NCBI GenBank assembly: GCA_900321655.1
Contig: ONWU01000029.1
Coordinates: 1 to 58,452, forward strand
DNA length: 58,452 bases
Direction of reading: 5' to 3'
From: an uncultured Bacteroidales bacterium
GTDB lineage: Bacteria; Bacteroidota; Bacteroidia; Bacteroidales; UBA932
This document shows, in pieces, positions 31,503-40,109 of the stretch. The first letter of the stretch is position 1; every line of letters begins with the position of its first letter. The notes under the pieces are model-generated. The model made no database searches. It saw only the letters and a list, made by a program, of their open reading frames with translations, and was not told the origin of the DNA. The translations under genes were made by a program, and so were the position numbers.

Positions 31503-33104
31503 TTAGTACTGGGAGACAGACAGATCCGAGATGGTGATGGTTCCGCCGTAGCTGTTGATGCTCCAGCAGTTCTTCTGGATGCCGTAGATGCGCTGGGTGT
31601 AGGAGCAGACATCGTTGATGTACATCACTACTACGGAGTTGTCCGTGAAGATGTCAATGTTGTAAACATTGTCCTCGGGACGGGCGAAAACGTAGCCGTC
31701 AATGCCTTCAATGAAGCCCTTGCCTTCTTCTCCCTGTTCCTCGAAGTTCACCTTGCGGGCGAATGCTTCATCCCATTCGGGGTTCACGACCATCGTGTAG
31801 TACTTCTTGGAATCCTTTCCTCTCACCAGGGAGATGCCGAAACGGTCCCATTTGTCGGAAGCGGTCACCTTGAAGGAAATGTGGTTGTGGGCACCCAGGC
31901 GGTTGTAGAGCACATAGGCGTCTTCTCCGGAGAGCTTGCCGTCGGTGTTGTTGGCGGGCGTGTAGCCGTTGGAGGCCATCACTTTCACGCTCTTGTTCTG
32001 GTTGTACTTGCCGGCGAGGGCGGGTACTTCACCCAGGACGAGGGTACCGTCGGCCTTCTGGAGGAGCTTGTGGCACACAAGGGCTCCGGACCAGTTGGGC
32101 TCGCTGGCCGCACCTACGTTCACGTTGCGGTCAAAGATAGTGGCACCGGTACGGGTAGGGCACCAGCCCCAGATGTAGCGGTCGGTTCCGTTGGAAGCGG
32201 TCTTTCCGGCATAGAAAGCGCGGGTCTCCAGCACGCCTTCGCGCATATCCTGCGGCCAGTGGGCGCCCGGGTTGGAGAAGCAGTCCTTCAGCCCTTCCCA
32301 GGAATCGGCCATCATATACTTGACCTTGCGGCTCCAGGGAGCGCGGTAGCCTTCCGAGTAGATGAAATACCACCAGTTGCCCATCTTGAACACGTCCGGG
32401 CATTCGCACATACGGTCCCAGACCATGTTGAAGGAACCCACGTGGGACCAGGTCTTAAGGTCGTCGGAGACGAAATCACCGAACTTGAGGTTGCTGGACA
32501 GGACCATATGCCACTTGCCGTCATCGGCCTTGAAAATCTGAGGGTCGCGGAAGTCGTCGGCGGAATAGCCGAAATCGGTTCCCTTCAGGGCCCAGAGCAG
32601 ATCCTTGGTCCAGTTGACAAAGTCCGGGGAAGTGGCGCGGAGGACGACTTCACGGTTGGTGGCGTTGCCGTTGTGGCCGGTGTAGTAGATGTAGTACAGG
32701 CCGTCGGCCTCGTTGTAGACGCAGCAGCCGGTGCCGATGGCAGCGTCCTGCTCCCAGATGGAGGCACCTGTGGGGAGAATCTCTCCGAGGGAAGTGTAGG
32801 AAGCTCCGTCTTGGGTACTTACGCCCCAGATGGGGTGGAAGTTGTAGGTGGCGTTGTTGTCAAACTCCTGCAGGTACAGGACCCTGAACTCGCCGGCCTT
32901 GCTGTCATAGAAAGGCATCGGGTCACCTACACGGCCGATAGCCGGGGTGTAGTACGTGCTGAAGCCTTTCTCATCGGCCGATTCGAAGAATTCAGCCGTC
33001 TCGTCCCAGGGCTTCGGGGCATCACCGTAGTGTTCCTTGTTACAGGAAAGGGTGGCCGCCAGGGCTACGCCGGTAAGGGCGATATATTTGAAAAATGTTT
33101 TCAT
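31503..33104 (-). CDS. divergent GH32-like lipoprotein, probably surface fructanase
   Basis: 533-aa lipoprotein (MKTFFKYIALTGVALAATLSC, Cys21). The fold is a five-bladed propeller of the GH32/43 kind. The nucleophile strand reads RVGDPMPFYD instead of WMNDPNG but keeps the aspartate (Asp61). The second block is DDFRDPQIF (Asp187) and the acid/base block MCECPDVF (Glu234). All three carboxylates are therefore present and catalysis is plausible, although the active-site floor differs. A C-terminal beta-sandwich (about 375-533) follows. Its place beside SusD and a glycan-binding lipoprotein suggests an outer-surface endo-acting role, like BT1760 in B. thetaiotaomicron; a binding-only role is the alternative. 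Confidence 0.85.
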   Translation of the reverse strand: MKTFFKYIALTGVALAATLSCNKEHYGDAPKPWDETAEFFESADEKGFSTYYTPAIGRVGDPMPFYDSKAGEFRVLYLQEFDNNATYNFHPIWGVSTQDGASYTSLGEILPTGASIWEQDAAIGTGCCVYNEADGLYYIYYTGHNGNATNREVVLRATSPDFVNWTKDLLWALKGTDFGYSADDFRDPQIFKADDGKWHMVLSSNLKFGDFVSDDLKTWSHVGSFNMVWDRMCECPDVFKMGNWWYFIYSEGYRAPWSRKVKYMMADSWEGLKDCFSNPGAHWPQDMREGVLETRAFYAGKTASNGTDRYIWGWCPTRTGATIFDRNVNVGAASEPNWSGALVCHKLLQKADGTLVLGEVPALAGKYNQNKSVKVMASNGYTPANNTDGKLSGEDAYVLYNRLGAHNHISFKVTASDKWDRFGISLVRGKDSKKYYTMVVNPEWDEAFARKVNFEEQGEEGKGFIEGIDGYVFARPEDNVYNIDIFTDNSVVVMYINDVCSYTQRIYGIQKNCWSINSYGGTITISDLSVSQY

Positions 33105-33109
33105 AACTT

Positions 33110-34498
33110 CTACTTGGTCAGATGGTTAATAGCGTTCTTCGTCATGGTGGCGATGTTCGCGTGGAAGTGCTCCTCGTATTCGGGCTCGAAGGTGTAGGAA
33201 TACCAGTCATAGCAGCCGGAGCCGATGCAGATGATTCCACCCTTGCCGTCCTTGGCAGGATACTCCCAGGCAACCACGGCGCCGTCACCGCCCACACCCA
33301 GGATGGTGGCACCGGTACGGGCCTCCCAGGCGGCGTGATCGTCGTATCCGCCCCAGTCCGTACCAATGTGGTACTGGGCCGTGGAGTTGGTGATATGGTA
33401 ACCGTTGTCCGTGCAGTAGACCTTGTTGGGGTCGTCGCCGGCAATCAGGCCGCTGAACAGCGGGTGCTCGTTCTGGCCGCCGAAGATGTTGAAGTCCCAA
33501 GGACCCCAGCAGCGTTCTGCGCTGTCTTCGTTCTGGCCCCAGCAGTTGTTGGGAGTGGTCCACTCGTCGTCACCGGTAGCGCCGATGAAGGAAGGCAGGT
33601 TGGTGGCGTAGCGGGTGAGGAAGAAGGCGCCGCCGTTCTCGTAGTAGGCGCGGAGCTGGTTGAGGGCTGCCATGGCCTCGGGAGCCTTGGCGATGAAGCT
33701 GTCGTGACCGTCCACACCTCCGTCCATATGGAAGTGCCACCAGATGATTTCGCACTCATCCAGTTCCACGGTTCCGGCCTGGAAGTCGGCAAAGCTGGTG
33801 TACAGGGAGCCGGGCACATTGGAGAGCATCCACTGGCAGGCGGTGCCGGCCTCGGGATCCAGGTCGTTCATATTGGCAGGAACGCCGATGAACAGGGCCT
33901 TGGGCTTGTCAATGGCGGTAACCGTCACCGTATACACGCTCTTGGCAGAGTTGTTGGTCACCGTGTACTGCACGGGCTCGGTGAAGTCCTGCGGCACGCC
34001 GGAGGCGGGAGTGATGGTGGCGTTGACGCTGATGGTGATGGTAGGTACCAGGGCGTTGATGCCTTCCGACTTGGGCACGAAGGCCGTGATGGTCTTGGCT
34101 TCCTGGTCGATGGTACCGGTGTAGATCTCGTTCAGCACGAAGTGCGTGATGCGGGCTTCGTCGTGCAGGACGCTCAGCGTCCAGTCGAGGGAGGCGTCAC
34201 CGTTGGTCACGTGGATACCCTTGGCAGCATCCATATTGAGTTTCTGCCCCTTGGTTACATTGCAGGAAGCCCCGCTGGAGAGGGTGAGTTCCGTGATCTC
34301 CATCTCGGAGGTGGCGTACACTTCCGGAAGACGGACCACGATCTGACGGGCGGCCAGGTCTATGGTACCCTTGAATTGGTCCAGGGAGATGGACTGCACC
34401 AGGCAGTCACCGCCCAGCTGGAGGTCGCTCACGTTTTTCTTTGCGCAGCCTGCCAGACAAAGCAGGGCGGCTGCCATATAGAGGAATTTGTGTTTCAT
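33110..34498 (-). CDS. surface glycan-binding lipoprotein (DUF5018/DUF4960-like)
   Basis: 462-aa lipoprotein (MKHKFLYMAAALLCLAGC). Two Ig-like beta domains occupy about 25-210 (ITELTLSSGASCNVTKGQKL; ITHFVLNEIYTGTIDQEAKT), then a large C-terminal domain from about 215 (KALFIGVPANMNDLDPEAGT, ECEIIWWHFHMDGGVDGHD, RAYYENGGAFFLTRYATNLP). This arrangement recalls BT1761, the levan-binding protein of the B. thetaiotaomicron locus. It would hold fructan at the cell surface for the SusCD importer. The match rests on remembered domain layout and gene order, so the ligand is inferred. Confidence 0.8.
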   Translation of the reverse strand: MKHKFLYMAAALLCLAGCAKKNVSDLQLGGDCLVQSISLDQFKGTIDLAARQIVVRLPEVYATSEMEITELTLSSGASCNVTKGQKLNMDAAKGIHVTNGDASLDWTLSVLHDEARITHFVLNEIYTGTIDQEAKTITAFVPKSEGINALVPTITISVNATITPASGVPQDFTEPVQYTVTNNSAKSVYTVTVTAIDKPKALFIGVPANMNDLDPEAGTACQWMLSNVPGSLYTSFADFQAGTVELDECEIIWWHFHMDGGVDGHDSFIAKAPEAMAALNQLRAYYENGGAFFLTRYATNLPSFIGATGDDEWTTPNNCWGQNEDSAERCWGPWDFNIFGGQNEHPLFSGLIAGDDPNKVYCTDNGYHITNSTAQYHIGTDWGGYDDHAAWEARTGATILGVGGDGAVVAWEYPAKDGKGGIICIGSGCYDWYSYTFEPEYEEHFHANIATMTKNAINHLTK

Positions 34499-34513
34499 TG
34501 TATTCTTAGATTA

Positions 34514-35770
34514 TCACCAGGAACCGATATTCTGAGTGTAGTGGCCGTTGGAGGCGGCGATTTGAGAGGCGGGGATGGGAAGATACTCGTCCTTCTCGGC
34601 CGTGAACTTGGCATCCCTGTAGATGGTGCACCTGGAGGCTTCCTCGGCGAAGTATTTGTTCAGGACCGTGGCGGCCTCGCCCCAGCGGACCAGGTCGAAG
34701 AAACGCTCGCTCTCCATACCCATTTCCAGGCGGCGCTCCATCTTGACTATCTTGATGACGTCTTCCTTGCCAAAGCTTCCCTTGTATTCGGTAGCGTAGA
34801 TCTTGACACCGTAGCGAGAAGGGTAGTCGGAGAACATCTGGGTGGAACCGGCGGCGCGGCGGCGGATATCGTTCACCAGGCCGAGGGCTTTGCCGGTCTC
34901 GCCCAGCTGGGCATAGGCTTCGGCGCGCTCCAGGATCACATCGGCATAACGGAAGACGATGCGGTTCATCGAAGAGGCCCAGTAGGAACCCTTGATCAGG
35001 TATTCACCCACCAGGGCGGGGTCTACGTTGTGCTTGAGGCTGATGTAGTAACCGTACAGGCCGTTACCGCGGCTCCACTGCTTGGTCTCGTCCTGGATGA
35101 AGTTCTTGTTGAACAGGTAGGGGAGGCCGGGCATACCCACGGTGAGGAACAGACGGGGGTCTGCATTGTCTTCGAAGCTGTAGTTCCTCTCGTTGAAGCC
35201 GTCCAGGAAAGGAAGGCCGTCGGCTCCGGTGCGGAAGGCGTTCACCAGGTTCTGACTGGGCTTGTAGAAGTCGCAGGCGCCGTCGGTGACATTGTCAATG
35301 CTGGGGCCGATCAGGCCGTAGCTCCAGTTCAGGTTTCCGTAGGTGGAACCGTCGTTGCGGGAGTACTGGATGGCCCAGAGGCTCTCCTTGCCGTTCTCAT
35401 ACATCTCTTCCGGGCGGAAGTTGTTGTGGATATCGGCTTCCAGACCATAGTTGGCGTAGTACTTGGGATCGGAGTATTCAATCACCTTATTCAGGTCTTC
35501 CGTGCTGATGCTGGTGACCGCGTTGGACTGGGCATTGTCCTGGTGATAGGCCTTGTACAGGTACAGCTTGGTGAGGAAGGCGGCGGCAGCAGCCTTGGTG
35601 GGACGGCCCTTTTCGGCCTGCACTTCAGGCAGCACGTCAAAGGCGGCTTTCACGTCGTCGATGATCACCTGCCAGCCCTCGTCGTTGGAATAAGTGGTGT
35701 TGGACAGTTCGTTGTACTGCTCGTAAGTGAGGGAAGGGTCGATGACGAAGGGAATGTTCCGCGCAGGAAC
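34514..35770 (-). pseudogene. susD: SusD-like protein, 3' fragment after a frameshift
   Basis: C-terminal three quarters of a SusD-family outer-membrane lipoprotein that cups the SusC channel and binds the sugar. From NIPFVIDPSLTYEQYNELSN onward the family features are present: DDVKAAFDVLPEV, RPTKAAAAAFLTKLYLYKA, and the end RRLEMGMESERFFDLVRWGE with YLPIPASQI. The frame continues upstream to 35818 but that part is read in the wrong frame. The expected SusD stretch between RFLRG and GNIPF (about a dozen residues) is missing, so a short deletion shifted the frame. The gene may be dead, or the break may be an assembly error; SusC and the rest of the locus are intact. Confidence 0.85.
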
Positions 35771-36204
35771 CGCATTTCGGCCATACGCTGGTCCTTCATC
35801 GCAAAGCTGTCGTCGCACTCGTTCAACAGGGCGATGGCGCTGTTCACGCGGGAAATGGCGTTGTACAGACGCACCCAGATGTCGTTGAGGTTCCAGTTGG
35901 TGGTCAGGACACCCTGCTGGATTTCCAGCTGGTGGAACACGTCACCGTCGCTGGTACCGTTGCCGCCCTTGTAGGCGTCGTCGGAGCGGACGTCAAAGTT
36001 CCACATCGAGAAGGAGGAGTTGATGTCCTCGGCCGATGTAAAGATGGCATAGGCGGCCACCACCATACCCTCGGCATTGGCGGGGTCTTTCGCCTGCTCA
36101 TCACTCAGGGTAGCCTGGGGAACCTGTTCGGACAGGAGCTTGTTGCAGGAAAACAGAACGCAGCAAGCCAGGCCCATATATAGGATGGAAATAAGCTTTC
36201 TCAT
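35665..36204 (-). pseudogene. susD: SusD-like protein, 5' fragment before the frameshift
   Basis: N-terminal part of the same SusD. ATG 36204 (MRKLISILYMGLACCVLFSC) gives a clean lipoprotein signal and lies 13 bp after the SusC stop; an upstream in-frame start would overlap susC. Typical features follow: LYNAISRVNSAIALLNECDD and QRMAEMRFLRG. True SusD sequence ends near 35760; the last 30-odd codons to the stop at 35665 are out of frame. Confidence 0.85.
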
Positions 36205-36217
36205 AATCGGTATAGCA

Positions 36218-39200
36218 TTAGAAGGAAACATTGATACCCAGCGTCACGTTCGTCGGGATAGGATAGCCGAAGTTGGGATTCTCCGGATCGACGCCCGTGA
36301 ATTTGCTGCTTCTGATGGTGAGAAGGTTCTGGGCCGATACATAAGCTCTCAGGCGGGCCATATGAAGGGCTTCACAGACGCGCTTGGAGAAGTTGTAGCC
36401 CAGCTGGACGGTGCGGAGCTTGGCGAAGGAGCCGTCTTCCACGAAGTAGGAGGAGACGCGCTTTTCGTTGTTGTTGTCCATCGTGCTCACGGCCGGGATG
36501 TTGGAGGCCATGTTGACGGGGCTCCAGGCATCCAGCATACGGCGGCCCTTGTTCAGGTTGGAGATGTTCAGGCCGCTCCACAGGTCGGTCTGCTTCTTGA
36601 AGTCGCTGATCACATCCACACCCTGGACACCCTGCCAGAACATGGTAAGGTCTACATTCTTGTACTGCAGATAGATGTTCAGACCCCAGGTGAAATCCGG
36701 AACGGGAGAGTAGATCCATTTCTGGTCTTTCTCGTTGATGATGCCGTCGCTGTTGAGGTCTTTCCAGCGGATGCGGCCCAGGCCGGCGCCGTTCTGCACG
36801 GCGTGGTTGTCAATCTCGTCCTGGCTCTTGAAGATGCCGTCGTAGACATAACCCACCTGGGCACCCATCGGGTGACCCACCACGCTCTCCACGCCGTTAC
36901 CACCGAAGGTACCGTTGGCGGCGATGGTGTCGGGCAGTTTGGTGACCGTATTCATATAGGTGCCGATGTTGGCAGCCAGGTCGTACTGGAAGTCTCCCAC
37001 TTCTCCGCGATAACCCACGTTGAATTCCAGACCCTTGTTGTCCATGGCGCCGGCGTTGATCCACTGGGAGGATCCTTCACCCATTACGCCGATACCGGGC
37101 ATATAGACCAGAATGTCGGTGGTTTTCTTGTAGTAGGCCTCGAAGGAGCCGTAGAGGGCGCTCTTGAACAGGGCGAAGTCCAAACCCACGTTGGTCTGGG
37201 TGGTGGTTTCCCACTTCAGGTTGTCGTTGCCCAGCTGGTTGCGCTTGAAGCCGCTGGGAAGCGTCTGTCCGCCGTTGGTGCCGGCAATGTCGTAGCTGGT
37301 ACCGTAGCTCTGTCCGCCGAAGCCGGCCTCGCCGTAATTACTTTCATAGAGGGTGTAGCGGGCCACGTTGGCAATTTCCTGGTTACCGGTCTGGCCCCAG
37401 CTGGCGCGGATCTTCAGGTTGTCCAGCCAGGTGGCGTTCTCCATGAAGGGTTCCTTGTCAATTCTCCAACCCAGGGAGACGGAAGGGAACAGACCGAAGC
37501 GGTTGTTGCGGCCGAAGCGGCTGGAACCGTCGTAACGGACGGTGACGCTGGCCAGATAGCGGTCTGCGAAGTTGTAGTTGGCCTTGCCGAAGAAGGAGAC
37601 CAGGGTGAATCCACCGCCGCCGCCATAGGCTTCGGCCTCTCCCACTGCGGCGCTGGGCCACATATAATCGGGATTCAGGACGGCGAAGTCATAGGCCTTG
37701 CCGCTGAACCAGGTGTCCTTTTCGCGGTTGATTTCCGTACCTACGAGGACATCGCCGCGATGTTTGCCCACCTCGAAGTTGTAAGTGGCGATGGCATTCC
37801 ACATCCACTTGAGCCAGTGCTCCTGTTTGCCTTCCACTGCGTTGGTGGGATTGGCAACCGTACCTTCCGTAACGGGATAGGTGAAGATGCGCTGTTCCTT
37901 CTGGGCATAGTCTATACCGAAGGTGGTCTTGATGTTGAAACCCTTGAAGGGGTTGATGTTCAGGAAGGCGTCGCCGAAGATTCTCCAGTAGGAGTAGCGG
38001 TTGTCGGCATTGCGGGTGAGGCGGGCCAGGGGGTTCTCGCGGTCGGCATAGCCGCCCACGGGACCGGCAAACTCACCGGTGGTGGTGTATACCGGGATGG
38101 AGGGGTTGAACTGGAGCACATTCTCCAGGAATCCGCCGGGAGCCTGCACCTCGGAGGTGCGGTTCACGGTGAAGTGCTCACCTATGGTGATGATGTTGCG
38201 GTCTCCGATCTTCAGCAGCTTGAAATCCGTGTTGATACGGGCGCTCAGGCGGGAGAAGTCGGAGTATTTGATGATACCGTCGTTCTTGTAGTAACCCAGG
38301 GAGAAGAAGGAGTTGCCACGCTCGGTACCGTTGCTCAGCGAGAGGTTGTACTGCTGGACGATACCGGTGCGGGTGGTCTCGCGGAACCAGTCCGTGTCGC
38401 TGGCCGGGGTGATACCGGCGGCGTCCAGGTACTTGGTCATTCCCACCTTGTGCAGGACGGGATTGCCGCTGGCGTCATAGCCCCAGTCGTACTGGTAGCC
38501 CAGGGCGTTCATATTGGGATTCAGGCCGTCGTTCACATAGCCCTGCCACATCACCTTGCCGAATTCCTCGGCATTGAGGACCTGCATGCGGTTCACGTAG
38601 GACTGGGCGGCCACGGAGGCGTCAAAGTCAATCTTTACCTTGCCGTCCTTGCCGGCCTTGGTGGTGATGATGATAACACCGTTGGCGGCCCGGCTACCGT
38701 AGATGGAAGCGGAAGCAGCGTCCTTGAGCACCTGGATGGACTCGATGTCGTTACCGTTGAGCTCGTGCATACCGGCCTTGGTGGGCACACCGTCAATGAT
38801 GTACAGGGGATCATTGTCGTTGAGGGTGCCGATACCGCGGATGCGGACCGTGGCGGCGCCGGAAGGGGAACCGTCGGCACTGATGTTCATACCGGGAACG
38901 CGTCCCTGCAGAGCTTTCACAGGGTTGTTCTCATTCTGTTTGGCCAGGTCTGCGGTATTTACCGTAGAGATGGCACCGGTGAGGTCGGCCTTTCTCTGGA
39001 CCGTGTAGCCGGTGACCACCACCTCGTTCAGCAGCTGGGCGTCTTCGTCCATGACAACGGACATCTGGGCCTGGGCCGGAAGTTCGAGGGTGGAGTACCC
39101 GATGGAGGAAAAGACCAGGATGGCACCTTCCTTGACGGTAAGGGTAAAGTTACCGTCAAAGTCTGTGATGGTACCGTTGTCAGTTCCTTTTTCCTGGACT

Positions 39201-39328
39201 GCGGCGCCGATGACGCCGTAGCCGTCGGCCGAAGAGGTCACAACGCCTGTGACCGTGATCTGCTGCGCGAAGGCGCTGGCGCCGGCGAGCAGAAGGGCCG
39301 AAATGAAGAGTGATTTCAGTTTAAACAT
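36218..39328 (-). CDS. susC: SusC-family TonB-dependent fructan transporter
   Basis: Outer-membrane importer of 1036 aa. Start at ATG 39328 (MFKLKSLFISALLLAGASAF), chosen for its clean signal peptide; longer frames run into the promoter. A carboxypeptidase-regulatory-like domain (about 25-100, ITVTGVVTSSADGYGVIGAA) precedes a TonB-box-like segment (DAQLLNEVVVTGYTVQRKAD), the plug (GRVPGMNISADGSPSGAATV, NDNDPLYIIDGVPTKAGM) and a 22-strand barrel ending FGYPIPTNVTLGINVSF. With SusD it forms the lidded importer for fructo-oligosaccharides. Confidence 0.96.
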   Translation of the reverse strand: MFKLKSLFISALLLAGASAFAQQITVTGVVTSSADGYGVIGAAVQEKGTDNGTITDFDGNFTLTVKEGAILVFSSIGYSTLELPAQAQMSVVMDEDAQLLNEVVVTGYTVQRKADLTGAISTVNTADLAKQNENNPVKALQGRVPGMNISADGSPSGAATVRIRGIGTLNDNDPLYIIDGVPTKAGMHELNGNDIESIQVLKDAASASIYGSRAANGVIIITTKAGKDGKVKIDFDASVAAQSYVNRMQVLNAEEFGKVMWQGYVNDGLNPNMNALGYQYDWGYDASGNPVLHKVGMTKYLDAAGITPASDTDWFRETTRTGIVQQYNLSLSNGTERGNSFFSLGYYKNDGIIKYSDFSRLSARINTDFKLLKIGDRNIITIGEHFTVNRTSEVQAPGGFLENVLQFNPSIPVYTTTGEFAGPVGGYADRENPLARLTRNADNRYSYWRIFGDAFLNINPFKGFNIKTTFGIDYAQKEQRIFTYPVTEGTVANPTNAVEGKQEHWLKWMWNAIATYNFEVGKHRGDVLVGTEINREKDTWFSGKAYDFAVLNPDYMWPSAAVGEAEAYGGGGGFTLVSFFGKANYNFADRYLASVTVRYDGSSRFGRNNRFGLFPSVSLGWRIDKEPFMENATWLDNLKIRASWGQTGNQEIANVARYTLYESNYGEAGFGGQSYGTSYDIAGTNGGQTLPSGFKRNQLGNDNLKWETTTQTNVGLDFALFKSALYGSFEAYYKKTTDILVYMPGIGVMGEGSSQWINAGAMDNKGLEFNVGYRGEVGDFQYDLAANIGTYMNTVTKLPDTIAANGTFGGNGVESVVGHPMGAQVGYVYDGIFKSQDEIDNHAVQNGAGLGRIRWKDLNSDGIINEKDQKWIYSPVPDFTWGLNIYLQYKNVDLTMFWQGVQGVDVISDFKKQTDLWSGLNISNLNKGRRMLDAWSPVNMASNIPAVSTMDNNNEKRVSSYFVEDGSFAKLRTVQLGYNFSKRVCEALHMARLRAYVSAQNLLTIRSSKFTGVDPENPNFGYPIPTNVTLGINVSF

Positions 39329-39371
39329 ATAAAAATGGTTAATAGTCCCGTGTTTTTTCGGGGATTGTGCA

Positions 39372-39379
39372 CAAATATA
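39372..39379 (-). promoter_or_regulatory. -7 type element for the fructan locus susC operon
   Basis: The minus strand reads TATATTTG, 43 nt before the susC ATG. A TTG at 39404-39406 is 24 bp away, too far for a good -33, which fits a promoter needing an activator such as the hybrid regulator. The leader contains a small CCCG/CGGG hairpin near 39348-39364. Confidence 0.5.
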
Positions 39380-39475
39380 GAAATAAGGTGCGCTTGTGCC
39401 CTGCAACGGATATTACCACCTATGCAACAAATGATACGATGAAACATTTTTTACGGCAATTGCATCAAAGTTTTG

Positions 39476-39483
39476 TAACTTTG
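39476..39483 (+). promoter_or_regulatory. -7 type element for ruvC
   Basis: TAACTTTG, 7 nt before the ruvC ATG at 39491, predicts a near-leaderless transcript. No clear -33 element is seen. The gap 39329-39490 otherwise holds only the susC promoter. Confidence 0.5.
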
Positions 39484-39490
39484 TGTGCCG

Positions 39491-40048
39491 ATGGACAAGG
39501 AACGCATCATACTGGGAATAGACCCCGGCACCCAGTTGCTGGGCTTTGGGATTATCCGCGTAGAGGGCAAGAAAGCCCAGTACGTGGATATGGGCGTGCT
39601 GGACCTTCGCAAGGAAAAGGACGCGTACACCAAGCTCCAGGCCATCTACGAATGTATCTCGGAAGTCTGCAAGAGCTACCACCCCACGGAACTGGCCATC
39701 GAGAGCCCCTTCTACGGCAAGAACGCGCAGGTGGTCCTCAAACTGGGGCGCGCACAGGGGGCGGCTATGATTGCAGCACTGGAATATGGGGTGGAGTCCG
39801 TGACGGAGTACGCCCCCCGAAAAGCCAAGGAAGCCATCGTGGGAAACGGCGCCGCCTCCAAGGAACAGGTGCAGCTGATGCTGGAAAAAACCCTGCAGGT
39901 GAAACTGGAAAGCCGCCATCTGGACGCCACAGATGCCCTCGCCATCGCACTCTGCCATTTCTACGAAACCTCCTCCCCCTTGAAATCGGCCAAGGGCAAA
40001 GGCGGCTGGGAACAGTTCATCAAAGACCACCCGGAAAGAATTTCTTAA
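39491..40048 (+). CDS. ruvC: crossover junction endodeoxyribonuclease RuvC
   Basis: Holliday junction resolvase acting with RuvAB, 185 aa from ATG 39491 (MDKERIILGIDPGTQLLGFG); an in-frame GTG at 39485 is less likely. The acidic active site is visible in GIDPGT (Asp), AIESPFYG (Glu) and the C-terminal DATDALAIALCH (two Asp). Length is normal for the family. Confidence 0.96.
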   Translation: MDKERIILGIDPGTQLLGFGIIRVEGKKAQYVDMGVLDLRKEKDAYTKLQAIYECISEVCKSYHPTELAIESPFYGKNAQVVLKLGRAQGAAMIAALEYGVESVTEYAPRKAKEAIVGNGAASKEQVQLMLEKTLQVKLESRHLDATDALAIALCHFYETSSPLKSAKGKGGWEQFIKDHPERIS

Positions 40049-40109
40049 ATTTTTATTAAACTTTCTCCCTCCTCTGGTGTCAAAAGAAACGTTATTTGCA
40101 CATCAGAAT

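Noticed and set aside
34514-36204. Programmed ribosomal frameshift in susD
   Set aside because: There is no slippery sequence at the junction, and conserved residues are missing, so bypassing the shift would still leave a gap.
36077-39313. 1078-codon open frame antisense to susC
   Set aside because: It has no homology I recognise, no promoter or start context, and is the stop-poor complement of a GC-rich gene with clear SusC motifs. Similar antisense frames at 33122-35974, 40092-43142 and 43174-45897 were rejected for the same reason.
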